Notes: generated by a model not told the origin, from the letters alone. Shown: positions 1-11,456, counted from the first letter of the stretch. The stretch is DNA of 64,000 nucleotides from CAVQMB01 sp963713445 (GCA_963713445.1 CAVQMB010000043.1:1-64000), one strand, 5' to 3'. Numbers and translations are program-made.

Positions 1-293
1 ACATCGAAGGCTATTTGCGGGCACAGATGCCACAGTGGCGGCGTCGTTATCCGGGCGTGGAGGATCTCACGGTGGCGGTCATGGGTTGCGTGGTCAACGG
101 CCCCGGGGAAAGCCGTCACGCCAACATCGGCATCAGCCTGCCCGGAACCGGGGAGCGGCCGGTGGCACCGGTGTATGTCGATGGTGAGAAGACAGTCACG
201 CTCAAGGGCGACCACATCGCCGCCGAGTTTCAGCAACTGGTGGAGGACTACGTGGCGCGCACCTACGGCGGCAACACGGTCGCCGAAGCCTGA
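1..293 (+). CDS. ispG: 4-hydroxy-3-methylbut-2-enyl diphosphate synthase, C-terminal part
   Basis: C-terminal 96 residues of IspG (GcpE), the 4Fe-4S enzyme that makes HMBPP from MEcPP in the non-mevalonate isoprenoid pathway. The frame is open from base 3 (reads IEGYLRAQ), so the gene enters from the left. The stretch AVMGCVVNGPGE is the diagnostic IspG motif that holds one of the cluster-ligating cysteines, followed by the family's GISLPG segment. The stop lies 28 bp from the end of the convergent merR-like gene. The call is firm; only the missing N-terminus is undetermined. Confidence 0.95.
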   Translation, partial: IEGYLRAQMPQWRRRYPGVEDLTVAVMGCVVNGPGESRHANIGISLPGTGERPVAPVYVDGEKTVTLKGDHIAAEFQQLVEDYVARTYGGNTVAEA

Positions 294-320
294 ACGGCGT
301 ACGCAGGGTCACGTTCGTAA

Positions 321-761
321 CTATGCTGGGAGCGGGCCGCTCGTTTGACTCGGCGTCGCCGCTGCCGTGTGGCAGTGAGTCAGCGACTGCAGGATCCGGC
401 AATCGGCCACGATGTCGCCGGGGCAGGCTTCCAGCAGCTCGATCAGCCGGCTGCGGAGTTGCTCGAAAGCGCCGAATCCGGGCGTCGATCAGCTCGATAT
501 GGTGGCGCACCAGATCGTCCGCTTCCTGACACGGTGCTGCAGGATCGCGGGCCAGCTCCAACAGCCGGCGGATGGTCTCGGTGTCCAGTCCGAGCTCCCG
601 GGCGGTCACGGATAATCGCCAGTTGTTGCAGATGATGCTCGCGATATTTCCGGTAACCGGCGGTAGTGCGTTGCGGTGGATCCAGCAGGCCGATCGATTC
701 GTAGTAGCGGATGGTTTCCGGATTGCAGCCCGACTCGCCGGGCACATTCGCTGCGCAACAT
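321..761 (-). pseudogene. MerR-family heavy-metal regulator, frame broken three times
   Basis: The start codon at 761 gives MLRSECARRVG. After one extra base near 731 the frame continues CNPETIRYYESIGLL, the classic MerR winged-helix motif. Another extra base near 611 leads into ARELGLDTETIRRLLELA, and one near 464 into EQLRSRLIELLEACPGDIVADCRILQSL, ending at 321. Removing the three bases gives a normal length of about 145 residues with Cys at APCQ, EACPG and VADC, as in CadR/PbrR/ZntR-type sensors. It is divergent from two CDF exporters and faces a MerR-type operator, so it probably activates metal efflux. It is either a decayed gene or a sequencing artefact; the lack of any other damage favours artefact. 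Confidence 0.75.
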
Positions 762-826
762 GATTAAGAACCTCCGACGGCCGTCCGCTTAACCGATCTG
801 ATCCGCGCGTGCGGTAATCGTTCGGC

Positions 827-858
827 TTGACTCTGCAGTGACTACAGGGTCGATGGTA
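827..858 (+). promoter_or_regulatory. MerR-type operator/promoter for the CDF genes
   Basis: A -35 like TTGACT (827-832) is followed by an imperfect dyad at 830-850 (ACTCTG-CAG ... CTA-CAGGGT). A weak -10 lies about 19-20 bp beyond the -35, near GATGGT. Long-spacer promoters with an ACTCTG/CAGGGT dyad are characteristic of the ZntR/CadR/PbrR branch of MerR. The site lies between the divergent MerR gene and the first CDF gene. Assignment is by pattern only. Confidence 0.6.
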
Positions 859-900
859 ACAGGTATCATTAACGTGCGATCATCGGGAGGTGACCCGAAG

Positions 901-1552
901 ATGACCGAATGTTGCTGTGCTCCGGTTGCTACGGATAGTCGTGCATGATCCACGGCAGCGGCGCATGCTGTGGCTGGTGTTGGGAATCAATCTGGCGATG
1001 TTCGTGGGTGAATTCAGTGCCGGCTTATGGTCCGGCTCCAGTGCCTTGTTGGGCGACTCTGTCGACATGCTGCTGGATGCCATCGTTTATGGCGTCAGCC
1101 TTGCGGCTCTGGCCGGCAGTGTTCGCAGCCGTGCCCATGCCGGTCTGCTCAATGGGGTTCTCCAGTTGGGTCTCGGCCTGGCGGTGCTGGGTACGGTGTT
1201 CCATCATGTCATGGTCGGCGTCGAACCGGTGGGGTTGGCTATGCTGGTGGTCGCGGCAGTGGCCCTGGCGGCGAATCTGGTATGTGTCGGGCTGCTGATG
1301 CGCTATCGCCATCAGGATATCAATATGCGCTCGGTGTGGCTTTGTACCCGCAACGACGCTCTGGGCAATGCCGCGACCATCGCGGCAGGCGCACTGGTGA
1401 TGGCGCTGCAAGCCGCCTGGCCCGACTGGCTGCTGGGCGGACTGCTGGCGGCGTTGCTGCTGCGCACCGCACTCGGCGTGATGCGCGAGGCACTGGCTGA
1501 ACTGCAGGCGAATCCCGCGGCCGCCGCTACGACCGGCAGGTGGCGGGGCTAG
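901..1552 (+). CDS. CDF-like cation transporter, probable +1 base near codon 13
   Basis: Membrane protein with several hydrophobic helices and the CDF-type motif LGDSVDMLLDA, where the Asp residues are likely metal ligands of the first helix pair; a second RNDALGNAA segment lies about 90 residues on. The ATG at 901 follows a strong GGGAGGTG site and starts MTECCCAP, a Cys-rich N-terminus, but this frame stops after 15 codons. Dropping one base near 937 joins it to VHDPRQRRMLWLVLGIN and the rest of the protein, and the interval length is one base over a multiple of three. It stops 4 bp before the next CDF gene, so the two are an operon. It exports divalent cations by inference; substrate unknown. 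Confidence 0.7.
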
Positions 1553-1556
1553 CGCT

Positions 1557-2549
1557 ATGAGCGAACACGATTCGCACCAGCACGATCATGCGGGTCATGG
1601 CCATGATCACGTTCACAGCGTTAACCGCGATGCCGATCGGCGCTACCTGGTGTTGGCGCTGGTCATTCTCCTGCTGTTCATGGTGGGCGAGATAATCGCC
1701 GGGCTGTTGGCTTCGTCGTTGGCCTTGCTGTCGGATGCCGGTCATATGCTGACCGATGCCGGGGCGCTGGGGCTGGCGCTGTTTACCATGCGGTTGGCCG
1801 AGCGACCGCCGGGCGGGCGCTGGACTTTCGGTCTCAAACGCAGCGAGATTCTCAGTGCGCATGTCAACGGCATCACGCTGCTGTTGCTGGCCGGCTCGTT
1901 CGGCATCGAGGCGGTTCAGCGGCTGTTGGCCCCCACGGCCGTCAACGCCCTGGTGGTGTTGTGGGTGGCGCTGGCCGGAATTCCGATCAATCTGGCGGCA
2001 GCCTGGGCGCTGGGCAAGGCCAATCGCCAGAGCCTCAATGTCGAGGGCAGTTTTCAGCATATCGTCACCGACCTCTATGCCTTCATCGCCACGGCGGTGG
2101 CCGGTGGCCTGATGTGGCTCACCGGTTTCGATTGGCTGGATAGCATCGCGGCGCTGGTGGTGGCGTATCTGATGCTGCGCGCCGGGCTGTCGCTGGTCGG
2201 CGCGTCAGGCCGGATTTTTCTGGAAGGGGCACCGGCACATCTGGATCCAGACGCCATTGGCCATCGTCTGGCCAAGGATCCGGCGGTGGCCGAAGTTCAC
2301 GACCTGCACGTGTGGGAGGTGACTTCGGAGTTTCCGGCACTGTCGGCACACGTCCTGGTCACGGATGGTTTGCCGTGCGACGGTGGTTGCCACGAGGTCC
2401 GGCGCCGTCTGGAGCGGCTGCTGGCGGACGAGTTCCATATTGACCACACCACCTTGCAGATGGATCACTACCAGCCAGTGGTGCGTGTGCCGCTGGCTGC
2501 AGTGGCGCGTGGTCCGCAGCCGGATTCCGGGTCGCCGGCACCGGCCTGA
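1557..2549 (+). CDS. CDF family zinc/cadmium/cobalt efflux transporter (CzcD/ZitB-like)
   Basis: 330-residue cation diffusion facilitator. It opens with a His-rich metal-binding segment (HDSHQHDHAGHGHDHVH), then six hydrophobic helices. The site residues appear as SDAGHMLTDA in helix 2 and HIVTDLYAF in helix 5 (HxxxD pairs typical of zinc CDFs). The cytoplasmic domain has EVHDLHVWEV. It follows the first CDF gene by 4 bp behind the MerR-type operator, so zinc, cadmium or cobalt efflux to the periplasm is the likely role. Family call is firm; ion preference is inferred. Confidence 0.92.
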   Translation: MSEHDSHQHDHAGHGHDHVHSVNRDADRRYLVLALVILLLFMVGEIIAGLLASSLALLSDAGHMLTDAGALGLALFTMRLAERPPGGRWTFGLKRSEILSAHVNGITLLLLAGSFGIEAVQRLLAPTAVNALVVLWVALAGIPINLAAAWALGKANRQSLNVEGSFQHIVTDLYAFIATAVAGGLMWLTGFDWLDSIAALVVAYLMLRAGLSLVGASGRIFLEGAPAHLDPDAIGHRLAKDPAVAEVHDLHVWEVTSEFPALSAHVLVTDGLPCDGGCHEVRRRLERLLADEFHIDHTTLQMDHYQPVVRVPLAAVARGPQPDSGSPAPA

Positions 2550-2576
2550 CGCAGCGCGGTCGCAGTCGCGGTCTTA

Positions 2577-3947
2577 CTACGCCAGCAGCCGGCATAAAGC
2601 GGCCCGATAGCGTTTGCCGATAGCGTCCTCGGCGGCATGCCGGCCGTCGCTAATGACCTGCCGGCCGCCCACCACGACGTCGCTGATGCAGGGCCTGTTG
2701 CCCGCAAACAGCCAGCTGTCCAGCAGCGCGTCGCCGCGGCGCCCGGCCAGCAGGGCCGAGTTCTCATCCAGCACCAGCCAGTCGCCGCGGTAACCGGGCG
2801 CCAGCCGCCCCAGCCGCTGACCCAGTGCCTGGACGCCGCCGGCCAGCGCGCGATCGAACAGGGTGCGGCCGGTGGAGCGTTCCGGTCCGCCTGCCAGTGC
2901 GTTACGGCTATGGTGAAGCAGGCGCTGGCCGTACTCCAGCCAGCGCAGTTCCTCCACCGGACTGACCGAGATGTGGCTGTCCGAGCCGATCCCGAAACGA
3001 CCGCCCGCGGCCAGATAGTGCACTGCCGGGAACAGGCCGTCGCCCAGATTGGCCTCGGTGGTCGGGCACAGTCCGGCGACCGCGCCACTGGCCGCCAGGG
3101 CCTTGGTTTCGGCGGCCGTCATGTGGGTGGCGTGAACCAGACACCAGTGTCCGTCGACCGGTTGCCGGTCGAGCAGCCACTCAACCGGTCGGGCCCCCGA
3201 CCAGTCCAGGCAATCTGCCACCTCCTTGGGCTGTTCGGCGATGTGGACATGGATCGGCGCGGTTGCATCCCCGGCCTGGACCGAGCCTATGACATCGGTC
3301 AGCAGCGCTGGCGGCACCGCCCTTAGCGAATGCGGGGCGATGCCAGCACGTCGGCCGGGTCGGTTACAGGCGGCCCGCAGTCGTTGGTAGATATCCAGGA
3401 AGCTGTCGGCATTGTTGCTGAACCGGCGTTGATGCGCTGCCGGCGCCGCACCGCCGAAGGCGCCACTGGCGTACAACACCGGCAGGCAGGTCATGCCGAT
3501 GCCGGTCTGCTCGGCGGCGGCGAGGCAGCGCAGCGATAATTCGGCCGGATCGGCGTAGGGCCGGCCGGCCGGATCGTGGTGCAGGTACTGGAACTCGGCC
3601 ACCGCCGTATAGCCGGCCTTCAGCATCTCCAGATAAAGCTGCGCCGCGATCGCCTCCAGATCGTCCGGGCTGATCCGGTTGGCAAACTGGTACATCTGTT
3701 CGCGCCAGGTCCAGAAACTGTCGCTGCCCGGCCCGGAGCGCTCGGCCAGTCCGGCCATGGCGCGCTGATGAGCGTGCGAATGCAGGTTGGGCATCCCGGG
3801 CACGGTCACCCCGGTCAGCCGGGTGGTGCCGTGCGGCCCGCTGTCCGGGGCGACGGCCGAAATCCAGCCGGCGCCATCGACCTCGATCACGACATCGTCA
3901 GCCCAGCCGGCGGGCAGCAGGGCATGGGAGCAGAAATAGCGGTTCAT
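2577..3947 (-). CDS. hutF: Formimidoylglutamate deiminase
   Basis: 456-residue amidohydrolase-fold enzyme that converts N-formimidoyl-L-glutamate to N-formyl-L-glutamate and ammonia in the five-step histidine degradation route. Visible features are the metal motif NLHSHAHQR in the family-typical sequence PGMPNLHSHAH, VHIAEQPKEV, LVHATHM, and the GIGSDSHISVSPVEELR segment with the metal-site Asp. Length matches HutF. The gene stands alone, 11.6 kb from hutI/hutU; neither hutH nor hutG is in the window. Its presence argues that the organism uses the HutF/HutG branch. Confidence 0.93.
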   Translation of the reverse strand: MNRYFCSHALLPAGWADDVVIEVDGAGWISAVAPDSGPHGTTRLTGVTVPGMPNLHSHAHQRAMAGLAERSGPGSDSFWTWREQMYQFANRISPDDLEAIAAQLYLEMLKAGYTAVAEFQYLHHDPAGRPYADPAELSLRCLAAAEQTGIGMTCLPVLYASGAFGGAAPAAHQRRFSNNADSFLDIYQRLRAACNRPGRRAGIAPHSLRAVPPALLTDVIGSVQAGDATAPIHVHIAEQPKEVADCLDWSGARPVEWLLDRQPVDGHWCLVHATHMTAAETKALAASGAVAGLCPTTEANLGDGLFPAVHYLAAGGRFGIGSDSHISVSPVEELRWLEYGQRLLHHSRNALAGGPERSTGRTLFDRALAGGVQALGQRLGRLAPGYRGDWLVLDENSALLAGRRGDALLDSWLFAGNRPCISDVVVGGRQVISDGRHAAEDAIGKRYRAALCRLLA

Positions 3948-4018
3948 CAGTGTCTCGCGCAGTCCGGTACCCGGCTATTCTAGCGGCTTGCTGCCGGTCT
4001 CGGGGGGTATGGCTGGAC

Positions 4019-4047
4019 TTGACACTGGCCCCGCTGGGGCGTGTAAT
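4019..4047 (+). promoter_or_regulatory. Sigma70-type promoter of the copper operon
   Basis: Consensus TTGACA (4019-4024), exactly 17 bp, then TGTAAT (4042-4047). The spacer holds a small GCCCC/GGGGC palindrome. The predicted start point falls just before the CsoR-type operator, so repressor binding there would block transcription of copZ-csoR-copA. Confidence 0.65.
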
Positions 4048-4060
4048 GCTATCTACGCTA

Positions 4061-4082
4061 ACCCACCCCTAGTGGGGTGGAC
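4061..4082 (+). promoter_or_regulatory. CsoR-type operator
   Basis: Perfect inverted repeat CCACCCC-TAGT-GGGGTGG at 4063-4080. This closely resembles the GC-tract operator of copper-sensing CsoR repressors (CCACCCC...GGGGTGG in the Mycobacterium tuberculosis cso operator). It lies just downstream of the predicted promoter and 19 bp before copZ; a CsoR-family gene is second in the operon. Confidence 0.8.
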
Positions 4083-4098
4083 AAAAGAGGAAAGACTT

Positions 4099-4299
4099 AT
4101 GCTCGAACTGAAAGTGACGGGTATGACCTGCGGCCATTGTGAAAAAGCGGTCACCGATGCGCTGGCAGCGGTGGCGGGCGTCGAGCGGGTGGTGAAAGTG
4201 GACCGCGAGGCGCAGCGCGCGACCGTCGAGGGTACGCCCGATCCGCAGGCGCTGATCCGGGCTATCGAAGAAGAAGGTTACGACGCACAGGTGGCGTGA
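4099..4299 (+). CDS. copZ: Copper chaperone (HMA domain), CopZ-like
   Basis: 66-residue single heavy-metal-associated domain with the GMTCGHC copper-binding motif near the N-terminus and the EEEGYDA segment near the end. The family delivers Cu(I) to CopA-type ATPases in the cytoplasm. The ATG at 4099 was chosen because a good AGAGGAAAG ribosome site lies just upstream and an upstream in-frame extension has no such site. The stop overlaps the next start as TGATG, indicating translational coupling. Confidence 0.92.
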   Translation: MLELKVTGMTCGHCEKAVTDALAAVAGVERVVKVDREAQRATVEGTPDPQALIRAIEEEGYDAQVA

Positions 4300-4598
4300 T
4301 GGCCACCGATCACGGGGTCCACTGCGGCCTGCGGCTGGAGCCGATGGTGCGCGAGGACGCGCGCCGCCGGCTATTGTCGTTGCGCGGCCACGTCGACGGT
4401 ATCGCCCGCATGCTGGAGCAGGAACAGGTCTACTGTGTCGACGTGCTTAAGCAGATCAAGGCGGTCGAGGGCGCGCTTAAGAAGGTTGGCGAGCTGGTGC
4501 TGCGCAGTCATCTGCAGAATCACGTCGCCACCGCCCACGAGCGTGGCGACAGCGAGCAGATCGTGGCCGAGTTGATGGAAGTGCTGAAGTACCGTTGA
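4299..4598 (+). CDS. csoR: CsoR/RcnR-family metal-sensing repressor
   Basis: 99-residue all-helical DUF156 protein. The conserved LSLRGHVDGIARMLE and YCVDVLKQI blocks match CsoR. The ligand set is Cys46, His71 and His75 (RSHLQNH). Cu-CsoR has Cys-His-Cys, whereas Ni/Co-RcnR has Cys-His-His, so the third ligand is RcnR-like here. Context is copper: it sits between copZ and copA behind a CsoR-type operator. It presumably represses this operon and releases it on metal binding. The start overlaps the copZ stop. Confidence 0.85.
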   Translation: MATDHGVHCGLRLEPMVREDARRRLLSLRGHVDGIARMLEQEQVYCVDVLKQIKAVEGALKKVGELVLRSHLQNHVATAHERGDSEQIVAELMEVLKYR

Positions 4599-4621
4599 GT
4601 TGAACCCCCGAGGTTGTTCCC

Positions 4622-7113
<2,492 letters not shown>

Positions 7114-7117
<4 letters not shown>

Positions 7118-8343
7118 CCGCCGCCACGCCAGCCCTGCAGTAGCAGGTTGCGCGGCGTCACGGCGGGTTCGCAGAAGCGGGTCAGGCTGACGGCATAGCC
7201 CTGCCCCGCGAGCAGCAGCGCACGGTCCAGCAGTAACCACAGCTCCAGCGGCCGGCGGAACAGGTGGCGCACCAGTCCCAGTCGCCGTACCAGCGGCCGG
7301 CGGGCCTGGCCGGCGGCCTCGAACCGGGCAAAATCGATGGCGGCCGGCAGAGCCATACCCTTGCGGGCTGCGGCCCAGTGGCAGAAAGCTGCAAAATCCT
7401 GCCCCAGCAGGCTGGCCCGTACGTTCGGCACCGGCAGATAACGGTCGTTGCCGGTCAGCGCACGCTGCAGGCAATCGAAGCCGAGTCGCCAGGTAACCTC
7501 GGTGTCGCGCAGCCGCCGGGTGCGGGCGCTGCCGGTGACCAGTTCCTGCTGCGGCAGTTGCAGATCGAATCGTGTCAGTCGCAGGTTGCTGCCGGCCGCG
7601 TGCCGTGACAGCGGCCGGTAGAGCGGCGTGGTAATCAGGTGATAACAGCATGGCGCCACGCTGACCGCCCGGGTGCCGCGCCCGCAGGCAAGGTGCAGCA
7701 GGCGCTGATGCAATGCGCCGCAGGCGTGCAGCGCGACCGCATGCTGATGGGACTGCAGTCGTTCGACCACGCTGTCAGCCATCACATCGAGACAGTGAAA
7801 AAGCACCGGCAGCGCCAGCCGGCCGGCCAGTTTCTGGCCGGATTCGCACAACACGGCGTCGTGCTCGATACTTTCCACCCGCGTGCCCATGCGCCAGGCC
7901 AGCGCCCGGCCCAGGTGGCCCTTACCCGCGCACCATTCCAGCACCGGCAAGCCATAATCGGGCAGGGCGGCGGCAAAGGCAGTGATCTGGTGCCATTTGC
8001 GGCCGGGAATGTGCTGGCTCAGCCGGGCCGGATATTTGTCCGCGCCGGCGCCGGTGGGCACCAGCTCGGTCAGTGCCATGATTCCGTTCGCCGCTGGAAT
8101 GTGTTCGGCCAACAGCGCGGCGAGTGCGCCAGGATCACCGTCCAGCCGCTCGACCGCGGCGTCGTCCAGCCGGTCCAGGCAATCCGCCAGCGCTGGCTGC
8201 GCACCTCGCCACGGATAGTCCCACAGGTGATAAGGACGCAGTTGCCAATACTGCCGGGTTCCGTTCAGCAGGCGATCGAGGCGGTCGAACCAACGGCTTA
8301 GTTCGCTCTCTGGAATCGGTTCGGAAGCGGCTTCGGATAGCAT
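7114..8343 (-). CDS. SAM-dependent methyltransferase, METTL25-like
   Basis: 409-residue protein with a Rossmann-type SAM site: LEWCAGKGHLGRALAWRMG is motif I, followed by VESIEHDAVLCESG and VALHACGALHQRLL. The later SVAPCCYHL segment is typical of methyltransferases of the METTL25/RRNAD1 group. The target is not known from the sequence. It is monocistronic and convergent with copA, sharing a CTAG for the two stop codons. The start follows no strong ribosome site. Confidence 0.75.
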
Positions 8344-8496
8344 CGTAGCTTGGCATCAGATCTCGGCCGCTATTGTAAAGGTGAACGCCTCTGACCGGCA
8401 GGCCTGCAACGCGTTGGGCGATTGGCCTGAACCTGGCGGCCTAATGGCACTCCCACTCTTGTACCATGACCCCTCCTGAGAGTCCCTGCGAGCGTA

Positions 8497-9294
8497 ATGA
8501 AAACCGATTCCAAACCGACTGATTCAAACGGCGAGGCCGTGCCCGGTGACCGGGCGTCACGCGGCCAACGCCTGCTGTTCTCCCTTAGCGTCATCGTGGT
8601 GATCCTGGCCGCCGGTGTCGGCGGCTGGTTGCTGGGTGCCCGCTCCCAGCCCAAGCAGGCCCGCGCGGTCCTGCCGACGCTGGGCCAGGCGCCGCAGTAT
8701 AAGCTGACCAATCAACTGGGCCAGCCGGTTAGCTCGGAGCAATTCCGCGGCAAGATCCAGGTGGTCACCTTCCTATTTCCCTATTGCACGACCTACTGCC
8801 CGCTGATTGCGGCCCATCTGGTAGGCTTCGAGCACACCCTCGCGCGGGCCGGCCTGCAGAACAAGGTTGCGATCGTGGCGTTCGACGTCGACCCGGTCGG
8901 TACCGGGCCAGCGCAGATGCGTGCCTTTCTCAAGGAATACGGCTGGAATCCGCGCGACCGGCACTGGCAATATCTGACCGGTAAGCCCCGTGAGATCCGC
9001 CATGTGGTCACCGACGGATTTCATGTGGCCTATCAGAAGGTCTCCGACAACGCGCCGCAGAGCGCCAACGACCAGGATTCACGCACCGCGTTGACGCCGC
9101 AGCCGACGGTGGTGAACCCGCTCGCCGAGAAAGCCAGTCCGGGTTACGATATCACCCATAATGACGGCCTTGAGATCATAGACCAGCAGGGCCGCATTCG
9201 CAGACTCTACGACGATGCGGACGTGGTCTCGAACCAGCAACTGATGCGGGTGGTGAAGGCGTTGCTGCCGAAAAAGAAGGTCGACGAGTCCTGA
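8497..9294 (+). CDS. SCO1/SenC-family copper-binding protein
   Basis: 265-residue thioredoxin-fold protein anchored by one N-terminal helix (about residues 27-46), with the domain in the periplasm. The copper site is FPYCTTYCP (CxxxC), with a distal His likely in DITHNDGLEII. SCO proteins insert copper into the CuA site of cytochrome c oxidase or act as thiol-disulfide reductases. It carries an insertion before the His relative to short SCO proteins (DNAPQSANDQDSRT region). The neighbouring copper operon suggests a local copper-handling cluster, though transcription is separate. Confidence 0.88.
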   Translation: MKTDSKPTDSNGEAVPGDRASRGQRLLFSLSVIVVILAAGVGGWLLGARSQPKQARAVLPTLGQAPQYKLTNQLGQPVSSEQFRGKIQVVTFLFPYCTTYCPLIAAHLVGFEHTLARAGLQNKVAIVAFDVDPVGTGPAQMRAFLKEYGWNPRDRHWQYLTGKPREIRHVVTDGFHVAYQKVSDNAPQSANDQDSRTALTPQPTVVNPLAEKASPGYDITHNDGLEIIDQQGRIRRLYDDADVVSNQQLMRVVKALLPKKKVDES

Positions 9295-9377
9295 CGTTTA
9301 CATACAATCTGATAGCTGATAGCCACGTATAGCCAGAACGAGCCCAATGCGACACGCACAATCGCCGCCGTCGGCAG

Positions 9378-9647
9378 TCAGATCAGCTCACTATCCTGGC
9401 GTATCGATACCCGCTCGCCCGCCGCGGTACGCTCCCAGGCGTAGCGATAGGCGATGATGAGGGCGTCCGCCTTACCAGCCCCCCAGTCCAGGGCAGCGGC
9501 CGAGTCCGCGGGATAAAGGCGGCGGAGGATTGGCGCTTCGCCGAGATGGACGCTGAGGCCGTGCAGCACACCGTGGCGGTACGCAGCGCTCCATATCTCG
9601 GTGGCCTCGCGTTCGGCATCACTGCAGAGTTGGCGGGCAATACTCAT
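9378..9647 (-). CDS. Hypothetical small protein
   Basis: 89-residue reading frame from an ATG at 9647; the open frame extends upstream but that part looks random. The sequence contains RHGVLHGLS and ALDWGAGKADALIIAYRYAWERT. I do not recognise a family. An imperfect FNR-like box lies 44 bp upstream. It could be spurious. Confidence 0.35.
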   Translation of the reverse strand: MSIARQLCSDAEREATEIWSAAYRHGVLHGLSVHLGEAPILRRLYPADSAAALDWGAGKADALIIAYRYAWERTAAGERVSIRQDSELI

Positions 9648-9690
9648 TGTTAGATGTGCACCTAATGTAAGCGGAAAGAGACATAAAGCA

Positions 9691-9704
9691 TCGATCTGGA
9701 TCAA
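9691..9704 (-). promoter_or_regulatory. Imperfect FNR-like box
   Basis: TCGAT-CTGG-ATCAA, one mismatch from TTGAT-N4-ATCAA, upstream of the small reading frame at 9378-9647. It is weak on its own and is listed because four better sites occur near 54-62 kb. Confidence 0.3.
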
Positions 9705-9885
9705 AGACCAGTCCCTTGGCGTCCACTTTATATTAGCGTCCCGGGAGGCTTTTTCCAATCGCTGGCTGTCGGCATTCACTGGGGTATTTTATGCCCATGC
9801 CATGAGGAGCCAGACATAGGCAACCGCCAGCCGGGTAGGGGGTTAAAAGCAAGGCGCTTCCCTCTGGCGCGTAAAACACGCAGTC

Positions 9886-10911
9886 TTATTGTTGTTCAAC
9901 AAGGTTACTGCAAGGGGCCTGTTGCACTTTTATTGATTTCGATCTTCGGCATTCTCTGGGCAGTATGATGTCGTCCGGATGATGGTTCCATCTATCGAAA
10001 ACGAACCACTCGTCATGCTGGGGGTCCGGGCCAACGCCGTCGACAAACTGCAGCCACTTCCGCCACGGATACGCGCGCCCCGGCGGCACATAAATATCAG
10101 AAAATATGTTGACGGTTAAGAATGGAGCAACCCAGGGAAAATCGGGAATCCCGGTCTTGCTCAGACAGGTGGTTCGGAAATGATTCATGGGTTTCCCGTC
10201 TATTATTTCGAGACCTACGAGCCGTGAACTGTCAAGGATGCCGTTTAAATCGTCTACAGTTATAGGTAGAGGTCTAAGTGGATGGTCAGCATTATACAAA
10301 GTATCTTCAAAGCAGGTGCCCTTGAGTAAAGGAGGTAGGTCTGTGTGCCACTCATGAGTAATGGTATAAAGCTTGTTTTTGTAGAGTATGTTTTCCACCC
10401 ATAGCCCACTACCCTTATGTCCTTGCTCCATGTATACGTTGAAATACTTACCGACCCACTTGCCTCGGATCGTGAGATTGGCTTTCATCTGAGGGTCACT
10501 TAATTTAGACGCATTGCCAATGAAGGTGCCTTTCCACTCAAAGTTGTGTTTTGGTATTTTTGGCTTCACGGCCATTGTTGAATTCTGACTGTTTGCTAAA
10601 GGTCTCCGATCCAATGATCCTGGAGCATCAACTGTCGGGTCGCACTGTCGCCCGAAAGCAAGAGAATGGGCTTCAGCTTCTTCGATAATTATTGCTTCGC
10701 ATTCCCGTGAAAGCAGAGAAATTTCTCCATCTGAATGATGTTCCCAAATTCCCGTGATACGCGCCTGGCCAAGACACTGTACATATGCGATGGCGGCTTC
10801 GACCTGCTCTATGGCGCACTCTTCTTGCTGTGTCAAAGACTTTGCATGAGCACTATCAATGGCGAAGATGAATAGGCCAAGCACTAAAATCATGTTTCTG
10901 AGATGTCGCAT
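9886..10911 (-). CDS. Secreted protein of unknown function
   Basis: 341 residues with a clear signal peptide (hydrophobic MILVLGLFIFAI, cleavage likely after AHA). The mature part has several Cys (EECAIEQ, YVQCLG, RECEAI, GRQCDP, GTCFED, TTCLSK, RECRRS, APCSN), suggesting disulfides in the periplasm or outside the cell. I recognise no domain. Codon use is much more AT-rich than the neighbours, and the gene sits in an AT-rich patch (about 9.64-11.1 kb), so recent acquisition is likely. No partner gene is evident. Confidence 0.65.
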   Translation of the reverse strand: MRHLRNMILVLGLFIFAIDSAHAKSLTQQEECAIEQVEAAIAYVQCLGQARITGIWEHHSDGEISLLSRECEAIIIEEAEAHSLAFGRQCDPTVDAPGSLDRRPLANSQNSTMAVKPKIPKHNFEWKGTFIGNASKLSDPQMKANLTIRGKWVGKYFNVYMEQGHKGSGLWVENILYKNKLYTITHEWHTDLPPLLKGTCFEDTLYNADHPLRPLPITVDDLNGILDSSRLVGLEIIDGKPMNHFRTTCLSKTGIPDFPWVAPFLTVNIFSDIYVPPGRAYPWRKWLQFVDGVGPDPQHDEWFVFDRWNHHPDDIILPRECRRSKSIKVQQAPCSNLVEQQ

Positions 10912-11456
10912 GAAGATCCCTCTTCAGATTTTGAATTTATATTAAGAAATTGTAAATTCAACAATATTGTCCAATATACTATCGGGTAAACAGTACTCGC
11001 AGCGGGGTCCGTTTGACAAGAGTTTTACTTATCAGACCGAAGTTCGAGCGCGAACCCTTATCATTTTTTAATTACTAATGAGAATGTGGATGGCTTAGCC
11101 GGGCTGGAGGTGCGTGACGTAAACCAATCGTGTACGCGGCCAAAAGAAGCTCTCCGCGCATAAAATAGGATGAAACCCGGGATCAAGTCTATCCCAATAA
11201 CACCCACTGTCGGTATATTGGGGAGGCGTGCATTCCAAGACCGCGTCTCGAGCGTTCGCGACTAACAGCGCCGCTGGGGCGGTGATTTCAGCGGCCGGAA
11301 GTCGGTGAGACCAAATGCTGGAGGGCGACGGCATCAAGGACGGCAAAGAGGCCTATTAAGTAACTGAGCGTGCTCAGTCTCGGTCTGCGCCGGGTTATGA
11401 TCGCGCGGATAATGTCAGCAGCTTCACAACAACGACAGGTGAGGAGATCGGAAGGT
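10912..11456. other. AT-rich intergenic stretch, no convincing gene
   Basis: About 545 bp between the orphan secreted protein and the PRISE-like reductase. The first 180 bp are strongly AT-rich. An open frame on the minus strand at 11095-11346 has no recognisable similarity and no ribosome site. A lone TTGACA occurs at 11013-11018 without a good -10. Confidence 0.5.

Noticed and set aside
11095..11346. Minus-strand open frame of 83 codons
   Set aside because: No ribosome site, no recognisable protein features, and located in a mixed-composition gap.
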